64,000 bases of DNA from Nocardia cyriacigeorgica GUH-2 (GCF_000284035.1 NC_016887.1:930001-994000), one strand, 5' to 3'. Counted from the first letter of the stretch, positions 22,079 through 31,266 are shown. The notes: generated by a model from the sequence alone, not told the origin. Numbers and translations are program-made.

Positions 22079-23827
22079 GTGAACAACCCCGCCGACCAGC
22101 CCGACCCGGCCGAACACCCGGTAGGCGAATCTCCCAGCGAGCACCCGGACGTCGGTCCGGAACTCGCCACCGATGCGGCGGCGCACACCGATCCGGCAGC
22201 AGACTCCACCGCGACTGCGCGGGCCGATACGGAGGCAGACTCCGCTGAAACCTCCATAGCCGCCGCCCTCGACGCGGACGCGGCCCCTGACGCTGCCCCC
22301 GATGCCGATGCCGATGCCGATGCCGGTGCCGACGCTGCCCCCGACCCCGGTCCCGGCCCCGGCGACGACCCCGCCGACGACCCCGACGTCGGCTTCACCC
22401 TCGACCCCACCCCACCCGCACCCCAAGCCGACCCCGCATCCCGCGCCACCGAACTCACCCGCGAAATCGCCCGCGCACTAGCGGCCGCTGCCCCCGCCGG
22501 CTGGCAACGGCTGACCGCCCTGTTCGCCCTGACCGCCGCCGCCGAACTCGGGCAGGTCTTCTACATCGACGAGGACGGCCATTCGATCGGCGCGCAGCCG
22601 TCGACGGAGTTGCTGGAGCTGGTGCGCAGTCAGCGGCACGAAGCCGCGCAGCTCGGCGACGGCCCCTGGTGGCGACTGCTGTTGACGCTGGGCGCCGGCG
22701 GCGAACTCGAGGTCGACTACGACTACGGCGACGAGCCGTTTCCACAGGATCAGCTCTTCCCCCCGCAGGCGTATGCCGAGGACTTGGAGCTGTATCCGCG
22801 CGAGTCGCTGCCGGTGTGGCTGGCCGCCCACCTCGGCCATGCCGACCGGCAGTCCCGCTCGCCCGGCGATGCCGCCGCCCAGGCCCGCGCCGACCGCGCC
22901 CGCGACATTCGCGGTGAACTCGCCGACCGTGAACTGCCGGAGTTCCCGCTGATGTGGGCACGGTGGGCAGTGCTGTCGGCGGCGTTCGTCGCGGCGCGTT
23001 CGCAGTGGGGCCCGCGAATCCTGCCGTCGCTGGGCATGTTCGAGGGCTCGCGGCGCAGCGGTGCCACCCTCTACGCCTTGCCCGGCGGCCGGGCGGTGCT
23101 CTCCGGCGGGGTCTGGAACGCACCCGAACTCGACGCCGCCTACAACGCCGACAAGGACCTGCCCGAGCTGTACGCCGGTGCGCCCGAATGGGTCGCCAAC
23201 CCCGTCCTCAACGCGCGCGCGTCCACCGGACTGCTCTCGTTCTGCTACTGGTGGGACAGCGGCCACTGGTATCGCGGCGAATCGCCCGGTGCGCAGGGAA
23301 TCGCCGAAGCCGTCCCGGGATTCTGGACCGTCGACACGGTGGTGGATGTCGTGTTGCGGCTCATCACCGCCGAGCCGGGCGAGAGCGAACGCCGGGCAGT
23401 CGCCGCGCTGCTGTCGGCGGCCGAGGTCGGCGTCGCGACCCGGGACACGCTGGTCGAAGTCTTCGGCGATGACGGGTTTTTCGATATCGACAGCGCCTTC
23501 TACCAGCTCACCTTGGCCGGCGTCGCGCTCGCACTGCCCGAACCGATGCCCCAGGAGCAGGCGTTGGCGCGGGTGCGCTCGCATCTGGCCGGCAGCGGGA
23601 CCGATACCGCCGGCTATCCACCGCAGGAGCTGGTCGCCGAACGGATCAGTGTGGGCTGGATGGTGTACGTGCCGGTGCCACCGGATGAGATCGCCGTCGG
23701 TCGCACGATCTTCTACCTCGCCGACGACGGTGTGCTCGAGCAGTCCAGCTCGTCGGTCGCGCCGTCGGACTACATCGCCGAGTTCGAGCAGCGCTTCCAG
23801 CAGCGCCACCGTTCGGTCGACTACTGA
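22079..23827 (+). CDS. Multi-domain YezG/Imm-like protein with disordered acidic N-terminus
   Basis: 582 residues if started at GTG 22079, eight to ten bases after GAGGAG (22063-22068); a GTG at 22070 is too close to that site. Residues 1-120 are Asp/Ala/Pro repeats, probably disordered. The next domain contains VDYDYGDEPFP, then an AYAEDLELYPRESLPVWL-type stretch, the pattern of YezG (DUF600)-type immunity proteins. The final 100 residues contain VGRTIFYLADDGVLEQSSS and an FEQRF end, recalling Imm35/YrhB-like domains. Two immunity-like domains in one chain suggest protection against more than one toxin activity. No membrane segments. Function inferred. Confidence 0.65.
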   Translation: MNNPADQPDPAEHPVGESPSEHPDVGPELATDAAAHTDPAADSTATARADTEADSAETSIAAALDADAAPDAAPDADADADAGADAAPDPGPGPGDDPADDPDVGFTLDPTPPAPQADPASRATELTREIARALAAAAPAGWQRLTALFALTAAAELGQVFYIDEDGHSIGAQPSTELLELVRSQRHEAAQLGDGPWWRLLLTLGAGGELEVDYDYGDEPFPQDQLFPPQAYAEDLELYPRESLPVWLAAHLGHADRQSRSPGDAAAQARADRARDIRGELADRELPEFPLMWARWAVLSAAFVAARSQWGPRILPSLGMFEGSRRSGATLYALPGGRAVLSGGVWNAPELDAAYNADKDLPELYAGAPEWVANPVLNARASTGLLSFCYWWDSGHWYRGESPGAQGIAEAVPGFWTVDTVVDVVLRLITAEPGESERRAVAALLSAAEVGVATRDTLVEVFGDDGFFDIDSAFYQLTLAGVALALPEPMPQEQALARVRSHLAGSGTDTAGYPPQELVAERISVGWMVYVPVPPDEIAVGRTIFYLADDGVLEQSSSSVAPSDYIAEFEQRFQQRHRSVDY

Positions 23828-23941
23828 CCCGGGCGGAAACGCTCGGCCCGAGCATGATTCATCGCGCGGCTACCTGCCGTTCAGTTTCTCCACGGGATGA
23901 TCACGCACCGTGTGGACAGCGAGTGGGAAGGAGCTGTGCCG

Positions 23942-25789
23942 ATGGCCGGAGAGAACAACCCATGGGGCGATCTCCGCACACAAGCAGGCAACGGCGGACT
24001 GGTGTTCACCAAGGACGTCGCCACCGATGCCGCGTCCTACTGCGCCGATCTGGTCGACGTGATCAACATGGTGGTCGGCAGCCTCGATGATGTCCTGAAG
24101 ATCGAGGGCCTCGGTCACTTCCCGGGTGCGGTGCGGCTGGCGAACAAGTTCGCCGAGATCGCCGCGGAGTTCCGCGACGAGGTGATGAAGGAACACAAAC
24201 GCATCGCCACCGATCTCGGCGAATCCTTCGTGCTTGCGGGAAAGCTGTACGAGGGCACCGATCTGGACGGCAAGGGCCACTTCGACTCCATGGTGCGCAC
24301 CAGCAATGCGGGCGACCTGATCAAACACGTCGAGCAGGAGCAGATGTATGACGGCCGCTGGGTCGACATCTCGCCCGACATCCCGAACCTCGGCGACTAC
24401 GAGAACAAGGACTCCAGGTACGGCGGGCTCCCCGACAGCCTGCTCGATCTTGCCGGTAGCGAAGGCTCGCAAGGGTTTTCGGTCACTGTACCGCCCGCGC
24501 AGACGCTGAACTTCAACCAGCTGTGGTGGCTGGGCGACCAGATCCGCGGCAAACCGGCCTTCATTGCGGTGGCCGGCGGCGACTGGTTCCGGATGAAACT
24601 GCAATTGCAGTCCGGGTTCTCGAACTTCGATCAGAGCATCCAGGGCCTGATGGATTCCGACCGCTGGAAGGGCACCGGTGCCGATGGCGCCGCCCGCGCG
24701 GTGCGCCTCTACACCAACAACAGTGGCAAGCTGCTCACCGCGATGCAGCAGCTGAGCGACAACCTGGTCAACGCCTCCGGCTGGACCGCCAACACCGTCT
24801 ACGGCATGCCCGACCAGAGCGTGGCCTACACCCCCGACGATCAGGAACACGCGCAGCTCGAACTGGCCCGGCAGGTCTACGCGAACTGGTACGAGCCCGG
24901 CATCACCGCGTGTGCGACGGCGATTCCGATCATGCCCAAGCCGACCGACGCGGTGCAGATCCCGAACGACGACCGCCAGAACACCAATAACAACGGCGGC
25001 AACAATGGCGGCAACAACGGCGGCGGCAACAACGGTGGGGGCGGCACCGGCAGCGGGACGTCGGCCGCGCAGCAACAGCAGCAGGCGAGCCTGGCCCAGT
25101 TCGCCAAGGATCAGCAGGCGCTCACCCAGCAGCAACGCGACATGGAGGCGGCGCAGGCCAAGGCCGACGCCGAGGCCCGGCGTCAGGCCGCCGAGCTGCG
25201 TCAGCAGCAGGAACTCGCCCAGCAGCAGGCCGAGCAGCGGGCGCAACAGCAGGCGGCACAGCAAGCCGCGCAACAAGCCCAGCAGGCGCTCCAGCAGGGC
25301 TTGCAGCAGGCGCAGCAGGCCGCTCAACAGGGGTTGCAGCAAGCTCAGCAGGCGGCTCAGCAGGCCATGCAGCAGGCCGGTCTCGCCGGGCTGCCGCAGG
25401 CATTGTCCGGACTGGGTAAGGACCTGCCGAACCTCAAGGGTGGGCTCGGCGGCGGTAAGGGTGTCGGCGGTGGAGGCGCGGGCGGTAGTGCCGGCGCCGG
25501 TGGGCTCGGCGGTCTTCCGAAGGAACCCGCGCAAACCCAGGCCTCGAAGCTGTTCCCGCGCGCCTCGGCCGCCGGTATCGCGGCCGGCGCCATGCGGGGC
25601 GCGGGCCTGGCACCCATCGCGGGTGCGCCCGGCGCACCCGGTGGCATGGGGCCCGCCGGTGCGGGTGCCGGTGGTGGCCAGCAGGGTGCCAAGGAGCACA
25701 AGCGCGCCGAGTACCTCGACTCCGCCGAACACATCGAAGAAGCACTGGGCGACGCGCCGGTGGTGGCCAAACCTGTTGTGGAGAAATGA
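23942..25789 (+). CDS. ESX-secreted EspB/EspE-like substrate with WXG-type helical domains
   Basis: 615 residues; ATG 23942 is chosen because GGAAGGAG lies about ten bases upstream, while an earlier in-frame ATG at 23897 lacks one. Residues 1-340 are helical and carry a YxxxD secretion-type motif (YEGTD, 103-107) and a WKG turn (242-244) in a WXG100-like hairpin. A Gly/Asn linker (346-372) is followed by a Gln/Ala coiled coil (377-480), a Gly-rich region and a terminal EYLDSAEHIEEALG segment like those ending several Esp proteins. Stop overlaps the EspG start (ATGA). Known: such proteins are T7SS cargo and EspG is a chaperone of PE/PPE cargo. Which Esp paralogue it matches is uncertain. Confidence 0.75.
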   Translation: MAGENNPWGDLRTQAGNGGLVFTKDVATDAASYCADLVDVINMVVGSLDDVLKIEGLGHFPGAVRLANKFAEIAAEFRDEVMKEHKRIATDLGESFVLAGKLYEGTDLDGKGHFDSMVRTSNAGDLIKHVEQEQMYDGRWVDISPDIPNLGDYENKDSRYGGLPDSLLDLAGSEGSQGFSVTVPPAQTLNFNQLWWLGDQIRGKPAFIAVAGGDWFRMKLQLQSGFSNFDQSIQGLMDSDRWKGTGADGAARAVRLYTNNSGKLLTAMQQLSDNLVNASGWTANTVYGMPDQSVAYTPDDQEHAQLELARQVYANWYEPGITACATAIPIMPKPTDAVQIPNDDRQNTNNNGGNNGGNNGGGNNGGGGTGSGTSAAQQQQQASLAQFAKDQQALTQQQRDMEAAQAKADAEARRQAAELRQQQELAQQQAEQRAQQQAAQQAAQQAQQALQQGLQQAQQAAQQGLQQAQQAAQQAMQQAGLAGLPQALSGLGKDLPNLKGGLGGGKGVGGGGAGGSAGAGGLGGLPKEPAQTQASKLFPRASAAGIAAGAMRGAGLAPIAGAPGAPGGMGPAGAGAGGGQQGAKEHKRAEYLDSAEHIEEALGDAPVVAKPVVEK

Positions 25790-26571
25790 ACCGTACCTGG
25801 GAATTCAGCGATGACGAGTTCTTCGTGGCGTGGAGCTCGCTGCGGCGCGGCGGGTTACCGTTCCCGCTGTTCTACACCGGCCGCACCGAGGACCCGGAGA
25901 AGTTCAAGGCCGAGCAGCTGGCCGCGCGCGAGGAGCTGCGCCGCCGGCTCGGCACCTCCTTCGATCCGGTGCTGGAAGCGATCGCCGATCCGGATCTGCG
26001 GATCGTGATCAACGGCGGTGACGGCCGTGCGCCGCGCGAACCCAAGGGCCTGGTGCGGCTGCACGGTGCGCGCAAGCAGAACGCGGGTTACATCATCGAG
26101 CAGAAGCCAGGGGAGACATATTGGCACGCCGGTGGTTTCACGGTCACCGAATGCGAAGCGGTGAGCCTGGCCGAGGCGATGGTCGCCAAGATGCCCGAGG
26201 CCAAGCCCGGCAAGCAGCGCGATGTGGTGCTGCCCGCGGAGGACCCGGGCGAGGAACTCGACCACTCCTACGGCGACTCCGCCGTGCACGACTCGTTCGA
26301 CGATTCCGTCGGCCAGCGCGGCGCCGCTTTCCTCGCGGCTCCGGCGCCGAGCTACGGAACCATCGATGTGGTGCAGGGCTTTTCGATCTTCGGCCCGCGC
26401 GGCATCACCAAACACCGGTTGCGCTGGCGTGATCTCGAAGACGACGGCCGCTACGTCATCGGCGACGAGACGCCACCGGTGGCCCGGCCCGCCGACCGCA
26501 AACACCTGGTCAACACGATCAATACCCGGGTCGCCGCGGTGATCCGGGCGATCAAGGACGAGCGCGCGTGA
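25786..26571 (+). CDS. espG: ESX secretion-associated chaperone EspG (copy 1)
   Basis: 261 residues from ATG 25786, overlapping the previous stop. It opens with WEFSDDEFFVAWSSL then GLPFPL, the usual EspG family start, and has alternating beta and helix content without membrane segments. Known: EspG binds PE-PPE dimers in the cytosol and keeps them soluble until export. Here it follows an EspB/E-like substrate, and the PE/PPE pair is 3 kb downstream with its own EspG, so this copy may serve a different cargo. The next gene starts 14 bases later. Confidence 0.75.
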   Translation: MNRTWEFSDDEFFVAWSSLRRGGLPFPLFYTGRTEDPEKFKAEQLAAREELRRRLGTSFDPVLEAIADPDLRIVINGGDGRAPREPKGLVRLHGARKQNAGYIIEQKPGETYWHAGGFTVTECEAVSLAEAMVAKMPEAKPGKQRDVVLPAEDPGEELDHSYGDSAVHDSFDDSVGQRGAAFLAAPAPSYGTIDVVQGFSIFGPRGITKHRLRWRDLEDDGRYVIGDETPPVARPADRKHLVNTINTRVAAVIRAIKDERA

Positions 26572-26585
26572 GAAGGGATGCGGCG

Positions 26586-26927
26586 ATGAGTGAGCAGGAG
26601 CAGGGCCCGGCCGAATGGACGGCCACCTCGCGCACCGGCGCGATCGCCGTGCGCACCACCGAACAGGGTCTGCCGGTGGGGATTTCGATCGAGCGGTCCG
26701 AGCTGCGCGGCGATCCCACCGCGCTCGCCGCCGAGGTGCTGCGGTTGTGCAAACAGGCCGCGGGCCGGGCCGGACTCGCGCGGCGCGCACAGCTGGCGGA
26801 GGCCGGCGTGGCCGAGGACATGCTGGCCCTGATGGGCCTGCCGACCGCCGCGGAGGTGGCCGAGCAGGAGATCGCCGACGAACAGGACTACGACACCGAA
26901 CCGCGCAGCTGGCTGCGCTCGGTTTGA
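26586..26927 (+). CDS. EspD/EspH-like ESX secretion-associated protein (DUF2694-like)
   Basis: 113 residues. ATG 26586 lies about eight bases after GAAGGG (26572-26577); GTG 26568 is possible but poorer. The core TSRTGAIAVRTTEQGLPVGI, a helix with VLRLCKQAAGRAG, and the tail LPTAAEVAEQEIADEQDYD match, in order and spacing, the mycobacterial EspH/EspD pattern (a TNPQGSVSV-like core and an LPTPEEAAAAEAE-like tail). Known: EspD stabilises and accompanies EspA and EspC; EspH is involved in ESX-1 export. EspC- and EspA-like genes follow within 2 kb, which supports the assignment. Confidence 0.7.
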   Translation: MSEQEQGPAEWTATSRTGAIAVRTTEQGLPVGISIERSELRGDPTALAAEVLRLCKQAAGRAGLARRAQLAEAGVAEDMLALMGLPTAAEVAEQEIADEQDYDTEPRSWLRSV

Positions 26928-26978
26928 CCTGGCCGTTTCCATCAGTGGGAACGGCTGTGCGGAAAGGGGATTCGCCTC

Positions 26979-27278
26979 GTGTTTGAATCGATGGACGAGC
27001 TGGAAGCCAGCGTCCGCCGGCGGTTGTATCGCATGCGCGATCTGGCCGACGACATGGCCGCGGTCCGCGCGAGCGAGACCGCGGCGGACGGCAGCGTGAC
27101 CGCCGAGGTCGATGGCAACGGCTCGCTGGTGAATCTCCAGTTCACCACGGCGATCTCGGACCTCACACCGGCCGAGTTCGAGCAGCGGCTGGTCGCTACC
27201 GCCGCAGCGGCGGCCAGGGCGGCCTTTGCCCGGCGCGCCGAAATCGTCGTGTCTTTCAACGAAGAAGTCGCCGGGTAG
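26979..27278 (+). CDS. YbaB/EbfC family protein (EspL-like)
   Basis: 99 residues; ATG 26985 is an alternative to GTG 26979, which I keep because an AAAGGGGA lies 7-8 bases upstream. Central block ETAADGSVTAEVDGNGSLVN followed by a long helix is the YbaB/EbfC fold. Members bind DNA or act as dimeric adaptors; in ESX-1 the family member EspL stabilises substrates. Cytosolic. It sits between EspD/H-like and EspC-like genes, so a T7SS accessory role is more likely than nucleoid binding, but that is inference. Confidence 0.75.
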   Translation: MFESMDELEASVRRRLYRMRDLADDMAAVRASETAADGSVTAEVDGNGSLVNLQFTTAISDLTPAEFEQRLVATAAAAARAAFARRAEIVVSFNEEVAG

Positions 27279-27396
27279 ACACGTCACGTTCACCCTGACC
27301 GGGCATAGTTTTTCGCGACAGCTCAAACCGATGCTTTCACTCAGCACGGTGGGGGATTCGCGCCAAACATCCAGCAGCACCGGATCGGGGAGTACG

Positions 27397-27717
27397 ATGA
27401 GCGACCTCGTAGCAACACCTGACGCGATCCGTCGCTACGGCGACGCGGCAGCGGCGATGGCGACGAGCGTGGCCACCGCGGGCAGTGTCGACCAGGTAGC
27501 GACCATGGCCGTCGCGGCCCCCGTGTTCGGCCTGATCGGTCAGGAATTCCTGATGTCCTACGCGATCGCGCAGGGCAACCATCTGTCCTCGGTGATGGAG
27601 CTGGCCGGCGTGCACGCCGCCACGGCGGTCACCGCGCATCAGAGCGCGGCCGCCTACGAGGCCTCCGACGCCGCCTCGATCGCCGAACTGGGTGCGGCAA
27701 CCGCGCCGCTGCAATGA
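27397..27717 (+). CDS. EspC-like T7SS substrate
   Basis: 106 residues from ATG 27397, six bases after GGGGAG. Two helices are separated by a short turn, the second ending HQSAAAYEASDAASI, which contains a YxxxD motif (YEASD) as in EspC, where it directs export. No signal peptide. Known: EspC (about 100 residues) is co-secreted with EspA in ESX-1 and can form surface filaments. The stop overlaps the EspA-like start by four bases (ATGA), so the pair is translationally coupled just as espA and espC are neighbours in mycobacteria. Confidence 0.75.
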   Translation: MSDLVATPDAIRRYGDAAAAMATSVATAGSVDQVATMAVAAPVFGLIGQEFLMSYAIAQGNHLSSVMELAGVHAATAVTAHQSAAAYEASDAASIAELGAATAPLQ

Positions 27718-29009
27718 ACCCGGAGCTGGACCCCACCGTCGGCGATCTGCTGCGGGGTAGCGCCCTCGCGCCCTACATCGACCGGCCGGTAAACGACATC
27801 CTCGCGGATATGGGCCTGCCGCCGCTGCCGGATCTGTCCGCGATCCCGCCACTGCCGGAATTCCCGCCGATGCCGGTGATCGATATCGCCGCGCTGGCCC
27901 GTCCGCTGACGGATCTGGCCAGCAGCTTCGGCACCGGTGTGCTCGCACCGCCGCCGGGCGGCGGTCCCGACCCGATGCAGGTCTTCCAAGCGGTCAACAC
28001 CGCCCTCACCACCGCGACGCAGCTGGGCACCACCGCGTTGCAGGCGGTGATGACGATCTGGCAGGGCATGGGCGCCAGCAGCGCGGCAGGCAAGGCCGCC
28101 GACGCGCAAGCCGACAGCGCCGAACTCGCCGCGCAGAGCACCAATGAGAAGACGGTGCTCGCCGGTGCGGCTACTTCGGTGGCGGTCGGCGGTGCCGAAT
28201 TGACCGCGATCATCGCCAAATACCTGACCACGATGGTGGCCTCGGCGCCGCTGCTGGCTACACCTGGCGGGCAGATGTTCATGGTCGCCGCGACCACCGA
28301 GGCGCTGGCTTCGGCGACCGCCGTGGTGGCCAAGACCCGCGGTGAGCTGCTCGGCCACTCCGGGAATATGACCCAGGCCGGCAAGAAGGTCGCCGTCACC
28401 GGTGCGCCCAAGGGCGTCGACTCGATGCAGCAGGTGATGCAGCTGCTGCAAATGGTCACCCCGCTGATGACGATGGCCAGCACCGGAGCCCAGTCCATCG
28501 GCCAGCTGGCCGCGGCGAACACGTCGCTGCTGGCACCGAAACCCGTTGACGGCGAAAAGGACCCGGATGCGAAGAAGGACGGCGAGCCGGGCAAGGCCCA
28601 TCCGGGCGCGGGTGGTGGCGGAGTCGGCGGCGGGGGAGTCGGCGGTGGCGGGGGCGGCCCGGTCGCCGCGCCGCTGAGCCCGTGGCCGGGTACCCGGACC
28701 GCCGGATTGGGCGCCGTGCCCGGTGCGGCGGGTGGACTCGGTGCCGCCGCGTCGGGTGAGGCGGGCATGATCGGTGGCCGCTCGGCCGCCACCACCGCGG
28801 GGACCGGTCCGGCCATGATGCCGATGGGCGCGGCCGGTGCCGCCGCGGGTGTGCGCGGCGCGGGCGATGCGGGCGATATGCCGAACTACCTGGTGTCCGG
28901 TCAGCACGGCGACGAGGTCGTCGGCGATATCGAGGGGGTCTCGCTGCCGGTGGTCGGCGCGGCCGAGCACATGTCCGAAGCACCACCCGATAAAGAACTC
29001 ACCCTCTGA
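27714..29009 (+). CDS. EspA/EspE-like T7SS substrate
   Basis: 431 residues coupled to the EspC-like gene. The N-terminal 75 residues are Pro-rich; residues 80-280 form long Ala-rich helices with a hydrophobic stretch (TSVAVGGAELTAIIAKYLTT); a Gly-rich region follows, and the end MPNYLVSGQHGDEVVGDI is of the type seen at the C-termini of EspA/EspE relatives. No cleavable signal. Known: EspA depends on and is co-dependent with EspC and ESX for secretion. Order EspD/H-like, EspC-like, EspA-like reproduces the three partners of the espACD operon in reverse order. Confidence 0.7.
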   Translation: MNPELDPTVGDLLRGSALAPYIDRPVNDILADMGLPPLPDLSAIPPLPEFPPMPVIDIAALARPLTDLASSFGTGVLAPPPGGGPDPMQVFQAVNTALTTATQLGTTALQAVMTIWQGMGASSAAGKAADAQADSAELAAQSTNEKTVLAGAATSVAVGGAELTAIIAKYLTTMVASAPLLATPGGQMFMVAATTEALASATAVVAKTRGELLGHSGNMTQAGKKVAVTGAPKGVDSMQQVMQLLQMVTPLMTMASTGAQSIGQLAAANTSLLAPKPVDGEKDPDAKKDGEPGKAHPGAGGGGVGGGGVGGGGGGPVAAPLSPWPGTRTAGLGAVPGAAGGLGAAASGEAGMIGGRSAATTAGTGPAMMPMGAAGAAAGVRGAGDAGDMPNYLVSGQHGDEVVGDIEGVSLPVVGAAEHMSEAPPDKELTL

Positions 29010-29042
29010 CGCAGTCAGCACGGTCCGATCCAGGAGGTTGTC

Positions 29043-29381
29043 ATGGTCCGCAGTGGTGTGGATTTCGATGGGGTGCACTTCGACGCGGCCGGCGCCGGTG
29101 CGGCCGCGCGGGAACTCGACGCGCTGGCCGACCGGCTGGATCAGGCACTCACCAGCCGGGAAGCGGCGCTGCAGGTCGAACCGGCGGGCGCCGATGAGGT
29201 GTCGCGGGTGGCCGCGCAGACGATGAACGAGGTCGCGGTGTCCTTCGGTGACAGTACCGCGGCAGGCATCGGTGAACTGCGCAAACTGGCTGCCGTGCTC
29301 CGCAACCAGATCACCGAGTTCGGCCGTTCCGAAAGCGACAGCGCCGCGGGCTTCGATGTGCCCGAGCGTGGAGCGGCCTAG
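29043..29381 (+). CDS. PE-like protein
   Basis: 112 residues from ATG 29043, after AGGAGG (29032-29037) five bases upstream. The helix-turn-helix contains PAGADEVSRVAAQ, matching the ADEVS motif of PE domains, and the distal FGRSE occupies the place of the YxxxE export motif, with Phe instead of Tyr. Like PE proteins, it lies immediately before a PPE gene. Known: PE and PPE proteins pair into a four-helix bundle recognised by EspG. PE/PPE are rare outside mycobacteria, so this is an ancestral-type pair. Confidence 0.7.
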   Translation: MVRSGVDFDGVHFDAAGAGAAARELDALADRLDQALTSREAALQVEPAGADEVSRVAAQTMNEVAVSFGDSTAAGIGELRKLAAVLRNQITEFGRSESDSAAGFDVPERGAA

Positions 29382-29411
29382 CTCGTACCGGGCGGCACAC
29401 GGAGCTCTGTG

Positions 29412-30386
29412 ATGATCGAACCACCGCAGCCCGGGTTCACCGGCGTGGTCTGGGAAGCGCGTCAGCCCGACCGGCTGGCCCGCGAACTCGGTACCGGGCC
29501 GGGATCGCTGCCGATGGCCGAGTCCGCCGCGGCCTGGGTGCAGCTGGCCGCCGAACTCGGCACCGCGGTGGTCGATTTCGAACGGGTGGTGCTCGGCCTG
29601 CGCAGTGTCTGGCAGTCGGGCACCAGCCGTGAGGTGTTGGACAAGGTCTCGCGATTGCGTGACTGGCTGGCCGAGGCCGCGGCCGCCGCCGCCAACAATG
29701 CGGTGCGCGCCGAAACTCAGGTCGCTGCCTATGAGGTGGCACGGCTGGCGATGCCGAACAGCATGGAGATCCAGGCCATTCAGGAGATCCAGCGCCTGCT
29801 CGAGCAGGTGGGCTCCGCGCTGGGCGCCCCGATCCAGGCCGTCGCCGCCACGACCGACGCCGACGCCGATGCCGCCAAGGCCGCCGCGTCCCGGGTGATG
29901 CGCGGCTATGAGCAGGCCAGTGAACCGCTGGCCCAGCCGTGGACCCAGCAGCCGCCACCGCTGATCGTGCCGGCCGGCGCGCTGGCGGCCGAGCAGGTGT
30001 CCCCGCCGGCCGCGCAACCGGCCGCACCGGCGCTGCCGCCGGTCACGCCCGGCATGTTCTCCGGTGGTGGTGGCCTCGGTCCGATCCCCCGCGCCAAGAC
30101 CTCCTATCAGGCCGTCGCCTTCACCGAGACGACGACCACCGAAACCGTGGAAGTGGTCGCTCCGCAACAGGTCCCGGCACCACACGGCACCGTCCCGATG
30201 GTGCCTGGTGCGCCCTTCGCCGCCGCGGCCGGTGGACAGGAGGAGGAATACCAGTCCCGGGCCGGCGACGCCGGAACCGACGCACTCGGCGCCGACCTCG
30301 GCATCGTCTCCGCACCGGCGGTCCTCGGCGCACCGGAACCGGCCGCACCGCAGACCGGCCGCACCGCACCGGGAGGCACTCCGTGA
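29412..30386 (+). CDS. PPE-like protein
   Basis: 324 residues; ATG 29412 is preferred over GTG 29409 because GGAG lies seven bases upstream. It begins MIEPPQPGFTG, then GPGSLPMAESAAAWVQLA, then VWQSG in a long helix, the features and order of a PPE domain (PPE, the GPGPL-type loop, WxG turn). Residues 175-324 are a Pro/Ala-rich tail without known domain. It follows the PE-like gene by 30 bases and is coupled to an EspG gene through a GTGA overlap. The PE/PPE/EspG triple is a textbook cargo-chaperone unit. Confidence 0.7.
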   Translation: MIEPPQPGFTGVVWEARQPDRLARELGTGPGSLPMAESAAAWVQLAAELGTAVVDFERVVLGLRSVWQSGTSREVLDKVSRLRDWLAEAAAAAANNAVRAETQVAAYEVARLAMPNSMEIQAIQEIQRLLEQVGSALGAPIQAVAATTDADADAAKAAASRVMRGYEQASEPLAQPWTQQPPPLIVPAGALAAEQVSPPAAQPAAPALPPVTPGMFSGGGGLGPIPRAKTSYQAVAFTETTTTETVEVVAPQQVPAPHGTVPMVPGAPFAAAAGGQEEEYQSRAGDAGTDALGADLGIVSAPAVLGAPEPAAPQTGRTAPGGTP

Positions 30387-31174
30387 CGCTGGTGACCAAC
30401 GACGGGCTGCTCGCCGTGGCCGAACGCCTCGGCGTGCAGACCCTGCCGCAGGTGCTCTCGGTCGCACCGCAGCACGACTCCTACGACGAATGGGCCCGCG
30501 CTCAAAACCGCGCCGTCACCGAGCTGACCGGCGCCGGCGTCATCGACTCCTACGGTGAGGTGGAGCCGAACCTCGCCGACGCGCTGTTCACCCTGGCCCA
30601 GCCCGACCGCGAACTCGTCGCCCGGGTCTTCACCGGTGCCGCGCCGGTCCGGATCTGCCTGGCCCGGCGCGGCGAGCAGCACGCCCTCGCGGTGCGCACC
30701 GGCGACGATTACGACATCACCACCGTGTGGTCCGACGGCTCCGGCGCCACCCTGGCCCGCCCGGTGCTGGCCGCCCTCGGTCCCGCCACTCCCGCCGACG
30801 TCGCGGTGTTCAGCGCGCCGGCCACCGAACTGAGCGAACGCCTCGAAGCCGCGCAGACCTCGGCCGAATACGCCGATGCCCTCTACGCGCTCGGCGTCGC
30901 CGACCAGGACGCCCCCCGCTACGGCCTGGCCTTCGCGTCCTGCCATGCCTACGCCGAGATCGTGGCCTACGCCCACATCGTCGGCGTGACGACCCGGCCG
31001 CCCGCGGCGGTCGCGGTATACGACACCGGGCACGGTCGCCTCGTCGCCGCGCCCGGGTTCGCAGCGGATCAGCAGGTCTGGTCCACGGTGACACCGGGCA
31101 CTGATCACCGGATCGCCCAGGCGATCTCGGCCCTGGTCGAAGCACTGCCCGGGGGAAGGTGGCTGCCGCAGTAG
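30383..31174 (+). CDS. espG: ESX secretion-associated chaperone EspG (copy 2)
   Basis: 263 residues starting at GTG 30383, which overlaps the PPE stop and is six bases after GGGAGG. The opening NDGLLAVAERLGVQTLPQVL and the following beta-rich half match the EspG family; no membrane segment. Direct coupling to PPE suggests it is the dedicated chaperone of this PE/PPE pair. It is only weakly like copy 1 at 25786, so the two probably serve different cargo. Confidence 0.75.
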   Translation: MTLVTNDGLLAVAERLGVQTLPQVLSVAPQHDSYDEWARAQNRAVTELTGAGVIDSYGEVEPNLADALFTLAQPDRELVARVFTGAAPVRICLARRGEQHALAVRTGDDYDITTVWSDGSGATLARPVLAALGPATPADVAVFSAPATELSERLEAAQTSAEYADALYALGVADQDAPRYGLAFASCHAYAEIVAYAHIVGVTTRPPAAVAVYDTGHGRLVAAPGFAADQQVWSTVTPGTDHRIAQAISALVEALPGGRWLPQ

Positions 31175-31266
31175 ACCCGCAGGGCGTGCAGTAGCCCGCC
31201 ACTCTCCCCGGCGGTGCCCGACCGGCACCTTCCGGGTACAGAAATCACAACACGAAAGGTTCGATC

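Noticed and set aside
24990..25400. AAC/GGC and CAG repeats in the EspB-like gene considered as CRISPR-like repeats
   Set aside because: They are in-frame low-complexity codons for Asn/Gly and Gln/Ala, without regular spacers.
27654..30467. Minus-strand ORF of 937 residues over the EspC/EspA/PE/PPE genes
   Set aside because: It covers several well-supported plus-strand genes with coupled starts; an artefact of high GC.
31175..31266. GGTGCC/GGCACC hairpin before the WXG100 pair considered as a terminator
   Set aside because: A six-base stem in a short spacer is too weak; it may simply be sequence composition.
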